DNA from: Methylococcaceae bacterium
Lineage (GTDB): Bacteria > Pseudomonadota > Gammaproteobacteria > Methylococcales > Methylococcaceae
Direction of reading: 5' to 3'
DNA length: 22,625 nt
Assembly: GCA_012026715.1 (NCBI GenBank)
Contig: VEPB01000080.1
Location: 1-22,625 of the forward strand
Each line of letters begins with the position of its first letter. Position 1 is the first letter of the stretch. Shown here piece by piece: positions 7,326 to 15,505 of this stretch. Position numbers and translations under genes: made by a program. Below the pieces are notes generated by a model. It was given only the letters and a program-made list of their open reading frames with translations, was not told the DNA's origin and made no database searches.

Positions 7326-7466
7326 CTCCCGTCCGGCGCCGGTCCATCGGTGTGACCCGGCAGGTTCTCCAGGCGATCTGACTCCAACGGCCAGATTTCG
7401 GTTATCCCGAAGACTTGTTTGTGCGGAGCGTTGGCTCCGCGTCACTCAATTCGAAGGAGAACCGCC

Positions 7467-7922
7467 ATGATGCCTTTTGAACATGGTCCGAGATGCCCGA
7501 TCGGTGAGCGCCTTGGAGAGCCGCCTTCGGCAGTTTGCCGCATGACTCGCCGTGGCCTTCTGTTACTGACGATGGTTTGCGCGCTGGCATCCTCCGGGAC
7601 CGCGGCAGCTGCGGGTTATCCCAGCGACGTCTTCGTCAATGGCCGACAGCTCACCACCGCCGACGTGGCGGTCTTGCAAAATCGGTTGGGCGTGGTCATC
7701 GCATCAGGCTATTACCTGGTCAACCCCCAGAACGGCTGCTGGGCCAATTTAAGCAATGGCACCAGCGGTTGTTTGGGCAGTTCCGGCAGTTCGGTTTCTC
7801 GATACGGCAGCGGCGAGTGGCGTTCGGACGGAAGTTGGAGCCGCTACGACAACACCAACGGCTTCAGTGTCGGCGGCACCGGGGACGGTTGCCTCTACGC
7901 CGGCGATTGGTCCAATTGCTGA
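7467..7922 (+). CDS. Small secreted Gly/Ser/Cys-rich protein
   Basis: Function unknown. The chosen ATG has AAGGAG eight bases upstream and gives 151 residues. A signal peptide follows a long n-region: basic MTRRG at about 26-30, hydrophobic core LLLLTMVCALASS, then an Ala-rich probable cleavage site near residue 50. Starting at MTRRG (7542) would give a normal signal peptide but has no ribosome binding site. After cleavage, VFVNGRQLTTADVAVLQ then SGYYLVNPQNGCWAN recalls a recurrent secreted motif in which VNG...L...V..L is followed by G.Y......G.W. The last 65 residues are rich in Gly, Ser, Asn and aromatic residues with four cysteines (NGCW, GCLG, GDGC, SNC), probably two disulfides in the periplasm or outside the cell. 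Confidence 0.72.
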   Translation: MMPFEHGPRCPIGERLGEPPSAVCRMTRRGLLLLTMVCALASSGTAAAAGYPSDVFVNGRQLTTADVAVLQNRLGVVIASGYYLVNPQNGCWANLSNGTSGCLGSSGSSVSRYGSGEWRSDGSWSRYDNTNGFSVGGTGDGCLYAGDWSNC

Positions 7923-7951
7923 TCGAGCCGCCGAACCGGTTGAGCGGTCGA
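7923..7951. terminator. Weak hairpin between convergent genes
   Basis: The 33 bases between two convergent stop codons contain imperfect complementary arms TCGAGCCGC (7923-7931) and GCGGTCGA (7944-7951) around a 12-base loop. It is the only candidate terminator there and could serve both strands. There is no T-run, so confidence is low. Confidence 0.3.
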
Positions 7952-7955
7952 GTGG

Positions 7956-10475
7956 TCAGTTTTCCGGCTGGCTGGAGGCCGCAGCCATGGCCTGCTGCAA
8001 ATCCCGGGCGGTCCCATTGCCCGGCCATTTTTGCAGGATGTGTTCGACCAACAGGCGGCACGCGTCATCGACGCCCATGTCCAGGTAGAGCCGGGCAAGT
8101 CTCAGGTGAGCGTAGAGGTTGTCCGGGAACCGCAGGATATAGGCGTTGTAAGTGTCGATGGCGTCCATCGGCCGGTTCAGCAACTTGAGGATTTCGGCAT
8201 ATTGCGGCTGGTAGACCGGCGACAATTGGGCCAGGCACTGCAAAGCGAAGCCGGCGTTGTCCAATTGCTGGACTTCGATGCTGATCAGGAACACCCGCGT
8301 CAGGGCGTCTTCCAGAAGCGGCGACGGCCCTGCTTCGATGACCGGTTGCAATTCCTGCAGGGCGCGATCGTACTCGCCTTCGCTTTCGGCCTCGTAGGCG
8401 GCGACCAGATGGCGGTGCAAGACGCCCTGGTCGGCGTCGGGATGGTTCTCCAGACTTTCCAGCAGCGTTTTCAGCTCCGCCGTCCGGCGGTTCCTCAGCA
8501 GAATACGGGCGCGGGTCTGGGCGGCCGTCAGGCTGGAATGGTGTTTGGTTCGCTGCAGGTGTTTGCTGTTGGTGTCGGCAAGGACGTCACGGTACCGCTG
8601 TTCCAAGTCCTCGAACTCGCGCCGGATTTCCGGCGTCAGTTGGTATTCCGGGTGACGTTTCAGCCAGACTCGGCCGCGGCCGAATTGCCGATCGGTGCGC
8701 CATTGCGACCATAGTTCCGCAAAGTTCGGCGGCTCCGAATCCTCCGCCAGTCGAGACTGCAGGCGTTGCTCGGTGTCTTCCAGCAATTTCAGCAGCCGCT
8801 GGCCGCCATCGAGATAGGCTTGATAATAGGTGGCACCCAATTGTTGGGCGTCGGTCGCGCTCATCTCGATGTCTTCGTAGGGCCGGGTAACCTTGAGGAA
8901 GTCACGAATTCCCAATTTCTTGGTCAGACGGGCGAACAAGCGATAGCGGGTGTTGAGTCGGCGTTCGATCCGATCCAGCTGGATCTTGCTGCGTTTGGCT
9001 TCGCTGCTGGTGCCGGACTGGTAAATTCCCCGATTGTGGTCCAGAGCCTCGCTGGCCAGGTCGCGGATTGTCTTGACGTTATGGATCCCTCGGCGGATTT
9101 CCTGAAGCAGGCCGTTTATGTGGTCGCTTCGGTCAGCGGGGCGAATGCCCAGTGAATTCAGTACTGAACGTAAGTTCGGCGGGTCGCCGGTCAGTTCGAT
9201 TTCGGCCAGTGGGCAATGGAGAACTCTGTCGACACGGGCCGATGCGGCGCCGGGATTGATCAATTGGCAGCCCTGTCGGGCTAGCAGCCGGGCTTGATGT
9301 TCCAGGTTGGTCCGGGCCTGGGCGAAATCCGGCGAGGTGTCCGCCATCCAGCCGCCGTTGGTTTCCACCTGGAGGCCGGTCAGATCGAACCGGGGGCCGA
9401 CTTTGCGCTCGTTGCTGCCCTCCGCATGAGTAAATCCTTCCCGGCTGAAGCACAGGTCGACTCCTCCCAAGATGATGCGGCTAAAGCCCAGTTCCCGGCC
9501 TACCGCCAGGGCGACGTTGGTGACGGTGGGGCCGGGGTGGGGCAGGGAGACCGGATTGAGCCGCGATTTCCACGGCAGCAAATCACCGAGGAAGAAGCTG
9601 GGCCCGCGCCACTGTCCCAAGAGCAAGGGATTGATGTGGTAGGCGTGGATCAGCGTCACCTCATCGCCGAATTCCAGCATTTCTTTGCTGACGTCGAAGC
9701 TCAATTCGGTGGGATCGACGGAAAACACGAAATCCGGTACCAATCCCGTCTGCTGCAGTCGCCGGGAAATGCGCGAGACTGCCATCACCACCAGCTGTTC
9801 GCGATGTTCCAGCGCCCAGGGCAGGATCGAGTCCAGCGATGGCCCCCCGGCCAGCAGCAAGGCGGTGCAGCCGCGCAAACGGTTTTTCAGCAGCGTGGCC
9901 GGATGCAGGTTATCCGCCAGGTTGGCCAGTTGGCATTGGATGAAGCCCTCGTTGCCCAGAGCAACGACGCCGAGCCAGTGTAGCCGGGCCAGTTCTGCAT
10001 CGACTGCCCAGACCAGTTCGGTGTAGTACGCCAGGTTAGCGTCGCGGGCGCCCAACGATTGCCAGAATTCGACGCTGTTGATATAGAAATATTCGTTGAG
10101 TTTGAAGGCCGCGGCCTCCTTGACCCAGCAGTCGGGCGGGGTACAGCAGGCCTTGTCGCCGAGCAGTTCGGTCAGGCCTTCCTGGTGCAGGCGGCTGAGC
10201 AATTCCGGCAACTCGATGAACAGGTAGCGGCTGCCGAGGGGCACTCCGCGACCGGCGATGTACCGCAGCAGCAGTCCGGAATCGGTGCCGACGACGATGT
10301 GAAGGGTGTTCTCGGCGAACAGCCGTTCGCCGAAATAGGCCTGGAAGACCGCGCTGGAGCCCAGCCTGTTGAAGGACTCGCGGTTGACGGGGTACAGATA
10401 GCGGTCGCCGAAACTGTTGACGGCAAAGCTGTCGTCGAGCTCGCCGGAATCGGTGGGGAGTGAAGTGACTGTCAT
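7956..10475 (-). CDS. DUF115/Maf-type motility accessory glycosyltransferase with TPR tail
   Basis: This 839-residue protein contains the DUF115 (Maf, MptE-like) core at about 190-420. TALLLAGGPSLDS is at 204-216, PDFVFSVDPTEL at 247-258, and SRIILGGVDLCFS at 332-344. Maf proteins transfer nonulosonic acids such as pseudaminic or legionaminic acid to flagellin in Campylobacter, Helicobacter, Aeromonas and others. Residues about 450-650 are charged and helical, and 680-825 look like tetratricopeptide-type helix pairs (EYDRALQELQPVIEAG, RPMDAIDTYNAYILRFPDN), possibly for acceptor binding. The ATG at 10475 is chosen because the longer frame upstream (to 10919) overlaps a divergent gene and lacks coding character; a GTG about eight codons earlier is possible. 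It diverges from an operon that makes and CMP-activates such a sugar, which supports the role. No flagellin gene is in view. Confidence 0.85.
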   Translation of the reverse strand: MTVTSLPTDSGELDDSFAVNSFGDRYLYPVNRESFNRLGSSAVFQAYFGERLFAENTLHIVVGTDSGLLLRYIAGRGVPLGSRYLFIELPELLSRLHQEGLTELLGDKACCTPPDCWVKEAAAFKLNEYFYINSVEFWQSLGARDANLAYYTELVWAVDAELARLHWLGVVALGNEGFIQCQLANLADNLHPATLLKNRLRGCTALLLAGGPSLDSILPWALEHREQLVVMAVSRISRRLQQTGLVPDFVFSVDPTELSFDVSKEMLEFGDEVTLIHAYHINPLLLGQWRGPSFFLGDLLPWKSRLNPVSLPHPGPTVTNVALAVGRELGFSRIILGGVDLCFSREGFTHAEGSNERKVGPRFDLTGLQVETNGGWMADTSPDFAQARTNLEHQARLLARQGCQLINPGAASARVDRVLHCPLAEIELTGDPPNLRSVLNSLGIRPADRSDHINGLLQEIRRGIHNVKTIRDLASEALDHNRGIYQSGTSSEAKRSKIQLDRIERRLNTRYRLFARLTKKLGIRDFLKVTRPYEDIEMSATDAQQLGATYYQAYLDGGQRLLKLLEDTEQRLQSRLAEDSEPPNFAELWSQWRTDRQFGRGRVWLKRHPEYQLTPEIRREFEDLEQRYRDVLADTNSKHLQRTKHHSSLTAAQTRARILLRNRRTAELKTLLESLENHPDADQGVLHRHLVAAYEAESEGEYDRALQELQPVIEAGPSPLLEDALTRVFLISIEVQQLDNAGFALQCLAQLSPVYQPQYAEILKLLNRPMDAIDTYNAYILRFPDNLYAHLRLARLYLDMGVDDACRLLVEHILQKWPGNGTARDLQQAMAAASSQPEN

Positions 10476-10507
10476 GGACGGAGAGAGGGACTCGGTCACC
10501 GGTGTGG

Positions 10508-10546
10508 TTGGGCAAAAGCGTAACCCATCGACTAGAATTTGCCCAA
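10508..10546. promoter_or_regulatory. Inverted repeat and promoter between the divergent glycan genes
   Basis: The perfect 9-base arms TTGGGCAAA (10508-10516) and TTTGCCCAA (10538-10546) are separated by 21 bases, midway between two divergent start codons. A plus-strand -10-like TAGAAT (10533-10538) sits at the inner edge of the right arm, and TTGGGC can serve as a weak -35 with a 19-base spacer. The placement suggests an operator that controls both directions. A hairpin in a long 5' leader is an alternative. Confidence 0.45.
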
Positions 10547-10636
10547 AATCCGTGTCCCGGCAGGTTCGGGATGCGCCGCTCCTTGGCTTCCGGCGCAGCG
10601 GCCGCCGTTCCGCACACCCCTTTGCAGAGTATCCCC

Positions 10637-11509
10637 ATGGTCTTCGTCTCCACCGGTGGCATGTGCGGCAATACCGTGTTGGAAGCCGTTGAAACCCTGT
10701 TGGCGCATGGTTTGAATCGGATCGAGCTGTCCGGCGGGCGCTACTCGGAGACGCTGCAGGCGGACCTGCTGCGTTTAAAGGATGTCGCCGTGTTTCAGGT
10801 CCACAACTATTTTCCGCCGCCACCCGCGCCCATGGTGCTGAATCTGGGTTCACTCGACGACGAGGTCGCACGGGCCACCCTGGATCACATGAGGGAGGCG
10901 ATACGCTGGGCCGCGGCATTCGGGCGCCCGAGTTACAGTTTTCATGCCGGATTTCTGCTGGACCCGGCGGTGACCGAACTGGGCCGGCGGATCGCGGCCA
11001 GGCCCTTGTTCGACCGCGCCGAGAGCCTGGCCCGCTTCAGCGAGCGAGTCGGCTTGCTGGCGCGGGAAGCGGTCCCGCTGGGAGTCAGCCTGCTGATCGA
11101 GAATAACGTGGTGTCACCGGCCAACTTCGCCGAATTCGGCTGTGATCCCTTGTTGATGACCGGGCCCGACGAGGCGATTCAGGTCATGGAGAACACGCCC
11201 GACGAGGTCGGCTTGCTGGTGGACGTCGCCCACCTCAAGGTGTCGGCCCGCACCCTGGGTTTCGACCCGGCGGTCATGCTGGGGCGTTGCGAAAACTGGA
11301 TTCGGGCTTATCATCTCAGCGACAACGACGGGACTTGCGACAGCAATGATCCGATTTCCGCCGAGTCCTGGTTTTGGCGTCATCTGAAACGGAACCTGGA
11401 TTACTACAGCATCGAGGTCTACCGCCGCTCCGCCGAGGAACTGGCGGATCAGGTTCGGCTGGCGGAATCCATTCTCGCGGCGCCGAAGCCGCATGCTCAG
11501 ATCCATTGA
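10637..11509 (+). CDS. TIM-barrel sugar phosphate isomerase/epimerase family protein
   Basis: This 290-residue protein belongs to the AP-endonuclease-2/xylose-isomerase-like TIM-barrel superfamily. Candidate metal ligands are His103 (YSFHAGF), Glu155 (LLIENNV), Asp196 and His199 (LVDVAHLK) and His226 (YHLSDNDG), spaced along successive barrel strands as in known members. The substrate is unknown. As the first gene of the nonulosonate operon it may isomerise or hydrolyse a sugar intermediate (inference from context). The ATG at 10637 is preferred because the protein then begins directly with the first barrel strand (MVFVSTGGM). Earlier in-frame ATGs at 10502 and 10571 add a non-homologous Arg/Ala-rich leader and run into the promoter region. 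The ribosome binding site is weak. neuB follows 18 bases after the stop. Confidence 0.8.
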   Translation: MVFVSTGGMCGNTVLEAVETLLAHGLNRIELSGGRYSETLQADLLRLKDVAVFQVHNYFPPPPAPMVLNLGSLDDEVARATLDHMREAIRWAAAFGRPSYSFHAGFLLDPAVTELGRRIAARPLFDRAESLARFSERVGLLAREAVPLGVSLLIENNVVSPANFAEFGCDPLLMTGPDEAIQVMENTPDEVGLLVDVAHLKVSARTLGFDPAVMLGRCENWIRAYHLSDNDGTCDSNDPISAESWFWRHLKRNLDYYSIEVYRRSAEELADQVRLAESILAAPKPHAQIH

Positions 11510-11527
11510 TCCCTTGGCGGTGCAGCG

Positions 11528-12601
11528 ATGAACGCGATCCACATTGCCGGCCGGCCGGTCGGTAGCGGGCGGCCCTGTTTCGTGATCGCCGAGGCGGGGG
11601 TGAACCATAACGGCGACATGGACCTGGCGTTCCGGCTGATCGACGCGGCGCAGGAGGCCGGTGCCGATGCCGTCAAATTCCAGAGCTTCATCACCGAAGA
11701 CTTGATCGTGCCTAGCGTCCGCAAGGCGGATTACCAGGTCAGCGCGACCGGAGACGGCGGCGGGCAGTATGCGATGCTCAAGGCCCTCGAGCTAAGTTTC
11801 GCCCAGCACCGCCAGCTCAAGGACTATTGCGAGCGGGCCGGTATCGTCTATCTGTGCACTCCTTACGATTACCGGAGCGCCGACATGCTGGCGGAGATGG
11901 GAGTTGCAGCCTACAAGGTGGCCTCCACCGACACCACCAACGTGCCTTTCCTGAGATATTTGGGCGATAAAGGGTTGCCGGTGCTGCTGTCGACCGGCAT
12001 GTCCACCCTGGGCGAGGTGGAGCAGGCGGTGGCGGCGCTGCGCTGGGGAGGCCGCAGCTTGGAACTGGCTTTACTGCATTGCACCAGCGAATATCCGGCG
12101 CCGCTGGTCGACCTCAACCTGAAGGCCATGGACACCCTGCGGCGGGCGTTTGCCGTGCCGGTTGGCTATTCCGATCATAGCGTGGGTATCGCACCCAGTA
12201 CCTGGGCGGTCGTTCTCGGCGCCTGCGTTCTGGAAAAACATTTCACGCTGGACCGGAGTCTGCCGGGGCCGGACCACAGGGCCTCCATCGAGCCCGGCGA
12301 ACTGGCTGATCTGGTTAGCGCCGTGCGTGACGTGGAATGTGCCTTGGGGGATGGCGTTAAGCGCATTGCGCCGAGCGAGGCGAAGAACAAGCCGGTGATG
12401 CAGAAGCGCCTGGTTGCCCTGCGCGACATCGCCGAAGGCGAAGTATTCGCCGCCGCCGCCCTGGCTCCCAAGCGCTGTGGCACCGGTTTGTTGCCGGCCC
12501 TGTGGGATGAGGTGATCGGCCGCACGGCGGCGCGTGCCATCGCCGCCGGGAGCGCCCTGTCCTATTCCGACGTGAATTGGGATGGCGCCGGGCGCAGCTG
12601 A
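11528..12601 (+). CDS. neuB: NeuB-family nonulosonic acid synthase
   Basis: The enzyme condenses phosphoenolpyruvate with an N-acetylated six-carbon sugar to form a nine-carbon sialic-acid-like sugar. The NeuB domain spans about 15-265. It contains FVIAEAGVNHNGD (18-30), DAVKFQSF (47-54), LCTPYD (109-114) and the metal-binding histidines His217 (GYSDHSVG) and His238 (LEKHFTLD). A C-terminal SAF (antifreeze-like) domain covers about 290-350, which binds the substrate in the dimer. The length of 357 residues is normal. Sequence alone does not separate sialate, legionaminate and pseudaminate synthases; STDTTNVPFL around 133-142 is closer in style to the legionaminate or neuraminate types than to PseI. 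The next gene starts seven bases after its stop. Confidence 0.92.
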   Translation: MNAIHIAGRPVGSGRPCFVIAEAGVNHNGDMDLAFRLIDAAQEAGADAVKFQSFITEDLIVPSVRKADYQVSATGDGGGQYAMLKALELSFAQHRQLKDYCERAGIVYLCTPYDYRSADMLAEMGVAAYKVASTDTTNVPFLRYLGDKGLPVLLSTGMSTLGEVEQAVAALRWGGRSLELALLHCTSEYPAPLVDLNLKAMDTLRRAFAVPVGYSDHSVGIAPSTWAVVLGACVLEKHFTLDRSLPGPDHRASIEPGELADLVSAVRDVECALGDGVKRIAPSEAKNKPVMQKRLVALRDIAEGEVFAAAALAPKRCGTGLLPALWDEVIGRTAARAIAAGSALSYSDVNWDGAGRS

Positions 12602-12607
12602 GCAGGC

Positions 12608-13090
12608 ATGGTGAGCGGTCCGGCGCTGGAGATTCGCAGGATCGATCCCGGCTTGGAAGGGGCGCTGGCGGATTTCTTCGCATCCCTCGACCAGGCCGGC
12701 GACTATGCCGTGTTCCATCCCCACCCGTTCACCCCGCAGCAGGCGACCGCCATCGCCCGGAGCGACGGTTTGGACCTCTATTACGCGGCGACCGCCGCCG
12801 GCGAAGTTCTCGGATACGGCATGCTGCGGGGGTGGGACGAGGGTTATGCCGTGCCCAGCCTGGGGCTGGCGGTCGCTCCGCGTCACCGGGGACGCGGTTT
12901 GGGGCGGCTGATGATGGCCTTTTTACACGAGGCGGCGCGATTGCGCGGGGCTTCCCGGGTGCGCCTCACGGTTTATGCCCACAACGCCAGCGCGGTCGCG
13001 CTGTACCGCCGACTCGGCTATCGTTTCAGCGATGCCGGCGAGGGCCAGTTGCTGGGCCTGCTTGAGTTGGGCCCTCGTGGCGAACGCTGA
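12608..13090 (+). CDS. GNAT family N-acetyltransferase
   Basis: This 160-residue GNAT protein transfers an acetyl group from acetyl-CoA. Motif A is visible as GLAVAPRHRGRGLGRLMM, with the RxxGxG pyrophosphate-binding loop at 92-97. Motif B, YAHNASAVALYRRLGYRF (123-140), carries Asn126 and Tyr133 in the expected places. Its position right after neuB suggests that it acetylates the amino group created by the operon's aminotransferase, like PseH or LegH, but this is inference; the sequence class alone does not set the substrate. An amino-acid or protein acetyltransferase is the alternative. No clear ribosome binding site is seen, and the close spacing to neuB suggests coupled translation. Confidence 0.85.
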   Translation: MVSGPALEIRRIDPGLEGALADFFASLDQAGDYAVFHPHPFTPQQATAIARSDGLDLYYAATAAGEVLGYGMLRGWDEGYAVPSLGLAVAPRHRGRGLGRLMMAFLHEAARLRGASRVRLTVYAHNASAVALYRRLGYRFSDAGEGQLLGLLELGPRGER

Positions 13091-13132
13091 ACCCTGCCGC
13101 GGCTGCGGTACCTTTCGATCGAGGGAGAGCTT

Positions 13133-14044
13133 ATGCCGGACTCCGGTGAACTGAGCTGTTTGCTGTGCGGAATGCGTGCGGTTGGGGAAGTGCTGAGCGA
13201 GTCCGTGCGGGACGACCGCACGGGACGGCACCAGGTGATGCGCTGTAACGTCTGTGGCCATATCCAGCTGTTTCCACTGCCTGACGAGGAGGCTGACCGG
13301 TCGTTTTACGATGGCGACCGACAGGCCCGGAACCTCATCCCCGACTTCGATTTCGAGGTGTGGCGACTGAAATGCCAGGAAGATACCGGGCGCCGGCTGG
13401 GCTGGCTTGAGCAGGTGCGACCGGCGCCGGCGCGGGTGCTGGATATCGGTTCCGGTTACGGATTTTTCGTGGACGCGGCGGCCTCCGCCGGCTATGAGGC
13501 GGCCGGCTTGGACCTTTCGGCAGAGCGGGTTGCCTTGGCGCGGGCGAATCTCCGTGGTGAGTTTCTCTGCGGGTTGGTGGACGAGACCTTCGTCGAAGGA
13601 CGCCGGGGGCGGTTCGATGCGGTAACCTTGTTTCATGTGCTGGAGCACGTGCCGGAACCGGTGGCGTTCCTGAACCGCTGCAAAGCCTTGTTGAATCCCG
13701 GCGGCAGGCTGCTGATCGAGGTGCCCAACGCCGCCGATGCCCTGCTGTGGGAATGTACGCCTTATCGCGACTTCTACTGGCAGCGCGCCCACCTGAGCTA
13801 TTTCGATTCGGCCCGGCTGGAACTGGCGCTGCGCCGTGCCGGTTGCGGCACGGTCAAAGTCGAGGGCGTGCAACGCTACGGCTTGCGCAATTTGCTGAAC
13901 TGGGTGGATTCAGGCAGGCCGCAGCTGGAAGCCCCTGCCGATAAGGCCCCGAGCCCGCTCTTGGCGGAAATCGACGCGCTCTACCGCCGGTACCGGGAGC
14001 AGACGTCGAGGAGCGATACCCTGATCGTGGAGATGCCATTATGA
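13133..14044 (+). CDS. SAM-dependent methyltransferase with N-terminal Cys4 knuckle
   Basis: This 303-residue class I methyltransferase opens with a zinc-knuckle-like pair, CLLC at 9-12 and CNVC at 38-41. The SAM-binding motif I, RVLDIGSGYGFF, starts at residue 101. It is followed by an acidic strand end (AAGLDLS), motif IV region FDAVTLFHVLEHV, and LNPGGRLLIEVPN. This layout is common in sugar or antibiotic C- and O-methyltransferases of surface glycan loci. It probably methylates the nonulosonate or an intermediate (inference). GAGGGAGAG lies about six bases before the ATG. The stop overlaps the next start by four bases (ATGA), so translation is coupled. Confidence 0.87.
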   Translation: MPDSGELSCLLCGMRAVGEVLSESVRDDRTGRHQVMRCNVCGHIQLFPLPDEEADRSFYDGDRQARNLIPDFDFEVWRLKCQEDTGRRLGWLEQVRPAPARVLDIGSGYGFFVDAAASAGYEAAGLDLSAERVALARANLRGEFLCGLVDETFVEGRRGRFDAVTLFHVLEHVPEPVAFLNRCKALLNPGGRLLIEVPNAADALLWECTPYRDFYWQRAHLSYFDSARLELALRRAGCGTVKVEGVQRYGLRNLLNWVDSGRPQLEAPADKAPSPLLAEIDALYRRYREQTSRSDTLIVEMPL

Positions 14045-15498
14045 GCGCGGAAATTCAAGCGCGCATCGCGAAGATGACCGTGCCGTTCGAGGGCACGCTG
14101 CGCGATGCCATGCAAGCGGTCGATCGCGGCGCGCTGGGCTTGGCGCTGCTGGTGTCTCCCGGCAGCGGACGTTTCATGGGGGTGGTCACGGATGGCGATT
14201 TGCGCCGCGCTCTGCTGGAAGGGAAGGGCCTCGAGGCCCCTGTCAGCCGGATCTGCCGGCCCAATCCCACCGTCGGTCGCATCGGCATGTCGGCAGACCA
14301 GCTGGCCAGCCTGTTTAGCGAGGCAATCCGAATCCTACCCATCCTGGACGACGACGAACGGGTCGTCGATCTGGGCGTGATGGATCGGCGCATGCGGTTG
14401 CCGGTGGCCGAGCCGTCGGTGGGCGAGCGCGAACTGCAATACGTCAACGAGTGCGTGTTGACCGGCTGGATCTCTTCCGGCGGCAAGTTCGTCAGCCGCT
14501 TCGAGGAAATCTTCGCGGCGTTCTGCGAAACCCGCTACGCGGTCGCCACCAGCAATGGCACCACGGCCCTCCATTTGGCGCTGCTGGCTTTGGGCGTCGG
14601 CCCGGGGGACGAGGTGATCGTCCCGACCCTGACCTTCATCGCCACCGCCAATGCGGTGGTTTACACCGGAGCCGCGCCGGTGTTCGTCGACAGCGAACCG
14701 GAAACCTGGAATATCGCGCCGGCTGCCGTCGAAGCTGCCATCAGCGACCGCACCAAGGCCATCATCCCGGTGCATCTGTATGGCCATCCTGCCAATATGG
14801 CGGCGATCATGGCAGTGGCCGAGCGGCACGGCTTGGCGGTGATCGAGGACGCCGCCGAGGCTCATGGTGCCCGCTACCGCGGCAAGCGGGTGGGGGGTAT
14901 CGGTGACGTGGGGGTGTTCAGCTTTTTTGGCAACAAGATCGTGACCACCGGCGAGGGCGGGATGCTGGTGACCAGCAATGCCGAGATCGCAGATCGAGCC
15001 CGGTTGTTGCGGGATCACGGCATGCGTCCGGAGCGCCGCTACTGGCACACGGCGCTGGGTTACAACTACCGGCTGACCAATCTGCAGGCGGCGGTGGGAG
15101 TCGCCCAGATGGAGAAGATCGACGCCATCTTGAAGGCCAAGCGCGACATCGCGGCGTTGTATAAAGCCGGTCTGACGGGGCTCAACGGCTTGACCCTGCC
15201 GCCGGAGCAGGATGGCGCCGAGAACGTGTTCTGGCTTTACACGGTGCTGGTGGACGAAGAGCGGTTTGGCATGGGGCGCGACGAATTGATGCGGATACTC
15301 GCGGGCCACGAGGTCGAGACCCGGCCGGTGTTCTATCCGGTCCACACCCAGCCCATCTACAGCACCGGCCAGGGCTTGCCGGTCGCCGAAGACATCTCGC
15401 GGCGCGGTCTGAGCCTGCCCAGCGCGGCCAGCTTGCTGGCCGGGGACGTGGATCGGGTCTGCGCCCTCATCCGCGGTGCCGCCCGCGGCGGGAGGTAG
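14041..15498 (+). CDS. CBS-domain/DegT-type aminotransferase fusion
   Basis: This 485-residue protein joins two modules. Residues 1 to about 118 form a CBS-domain pair, with GRFMGVVTDGDLRRALLEGK at 43-62 and IRILPILDDDERVVDLGVMD at 96-115. Residues from about 122 onward are a full DegT/DnrJ/EryC1 aminotransferase opening PVAEPSVGERELQYV. The PLP lysine is Lys299 in FSFFGNKIVTTGEGG, and Asp270 of VIEDAAEAHG contacts the PLP nitrogen. The family transfers an amino group from glutamate to a keto sugar nucleotide; close relatives include LegC and perosamine synthases. The CBS part looks like the N-terminus of PtmE-type sugar nucleotidyltransferases of legionaminate pathways, but here it is attached to the aminotransferase. 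It may sense a nucleotide or CMP-sugar (inference). The start overlaps the methyltransferase stop. Confidence 0.92.
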   Translation: MSAEIQARIAKMTVPFEGTLRDAMQAVDRGALGLALLVSPGSGRFMGVVTDGDLRRALLEGKGLEAPVSRICRPNPTVGRIGMSADQLASLFSEAIRILPILDDDERVVDLGVMDRRMRLPVAEPSVGERELQYVNECVLTGWISSGGKFVSRFEEIFAAFCETRYAVATSNGTTALHLALLALGVGPGDEVIVPTLTFIATANAVVYTGAAPVFVDSEPETWNIAPAAVEAAISDRTKAIIPVHLYGHPANMAAIMAVAERHGLAVIEDAAEAHGARYRGKRVGGIGDVGVFSFFGNKIVTTGEGGMLVTSNAEIADRARLLRDHGMRPERRYWHTALGYNYRLTNLQAAVGVAQMEKIDAILKAKRDIAALYKAGLTGLNGLTLPPEQDGAENVFWLYTVLVDEERFGMGRDELMRILAGHEVETRPVFYPVHTQPIYSTGQGLPVAEDISRRGLSLPSAASLLAGDVDRVCALIRGAARGGR

Positions 15499-15505
15499 CG
15501 CGGCG

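Noticed and set aside
10476..10919. An N-terminal extension of the Maf-type protein by 148 residues
   Set aside because: The extension is Arg/Pro/Ser-rich, overlaps the divergent TIM-barrel gene and covers the promoter region. The homologous part begins near MTVTSLPTDSGELDD.
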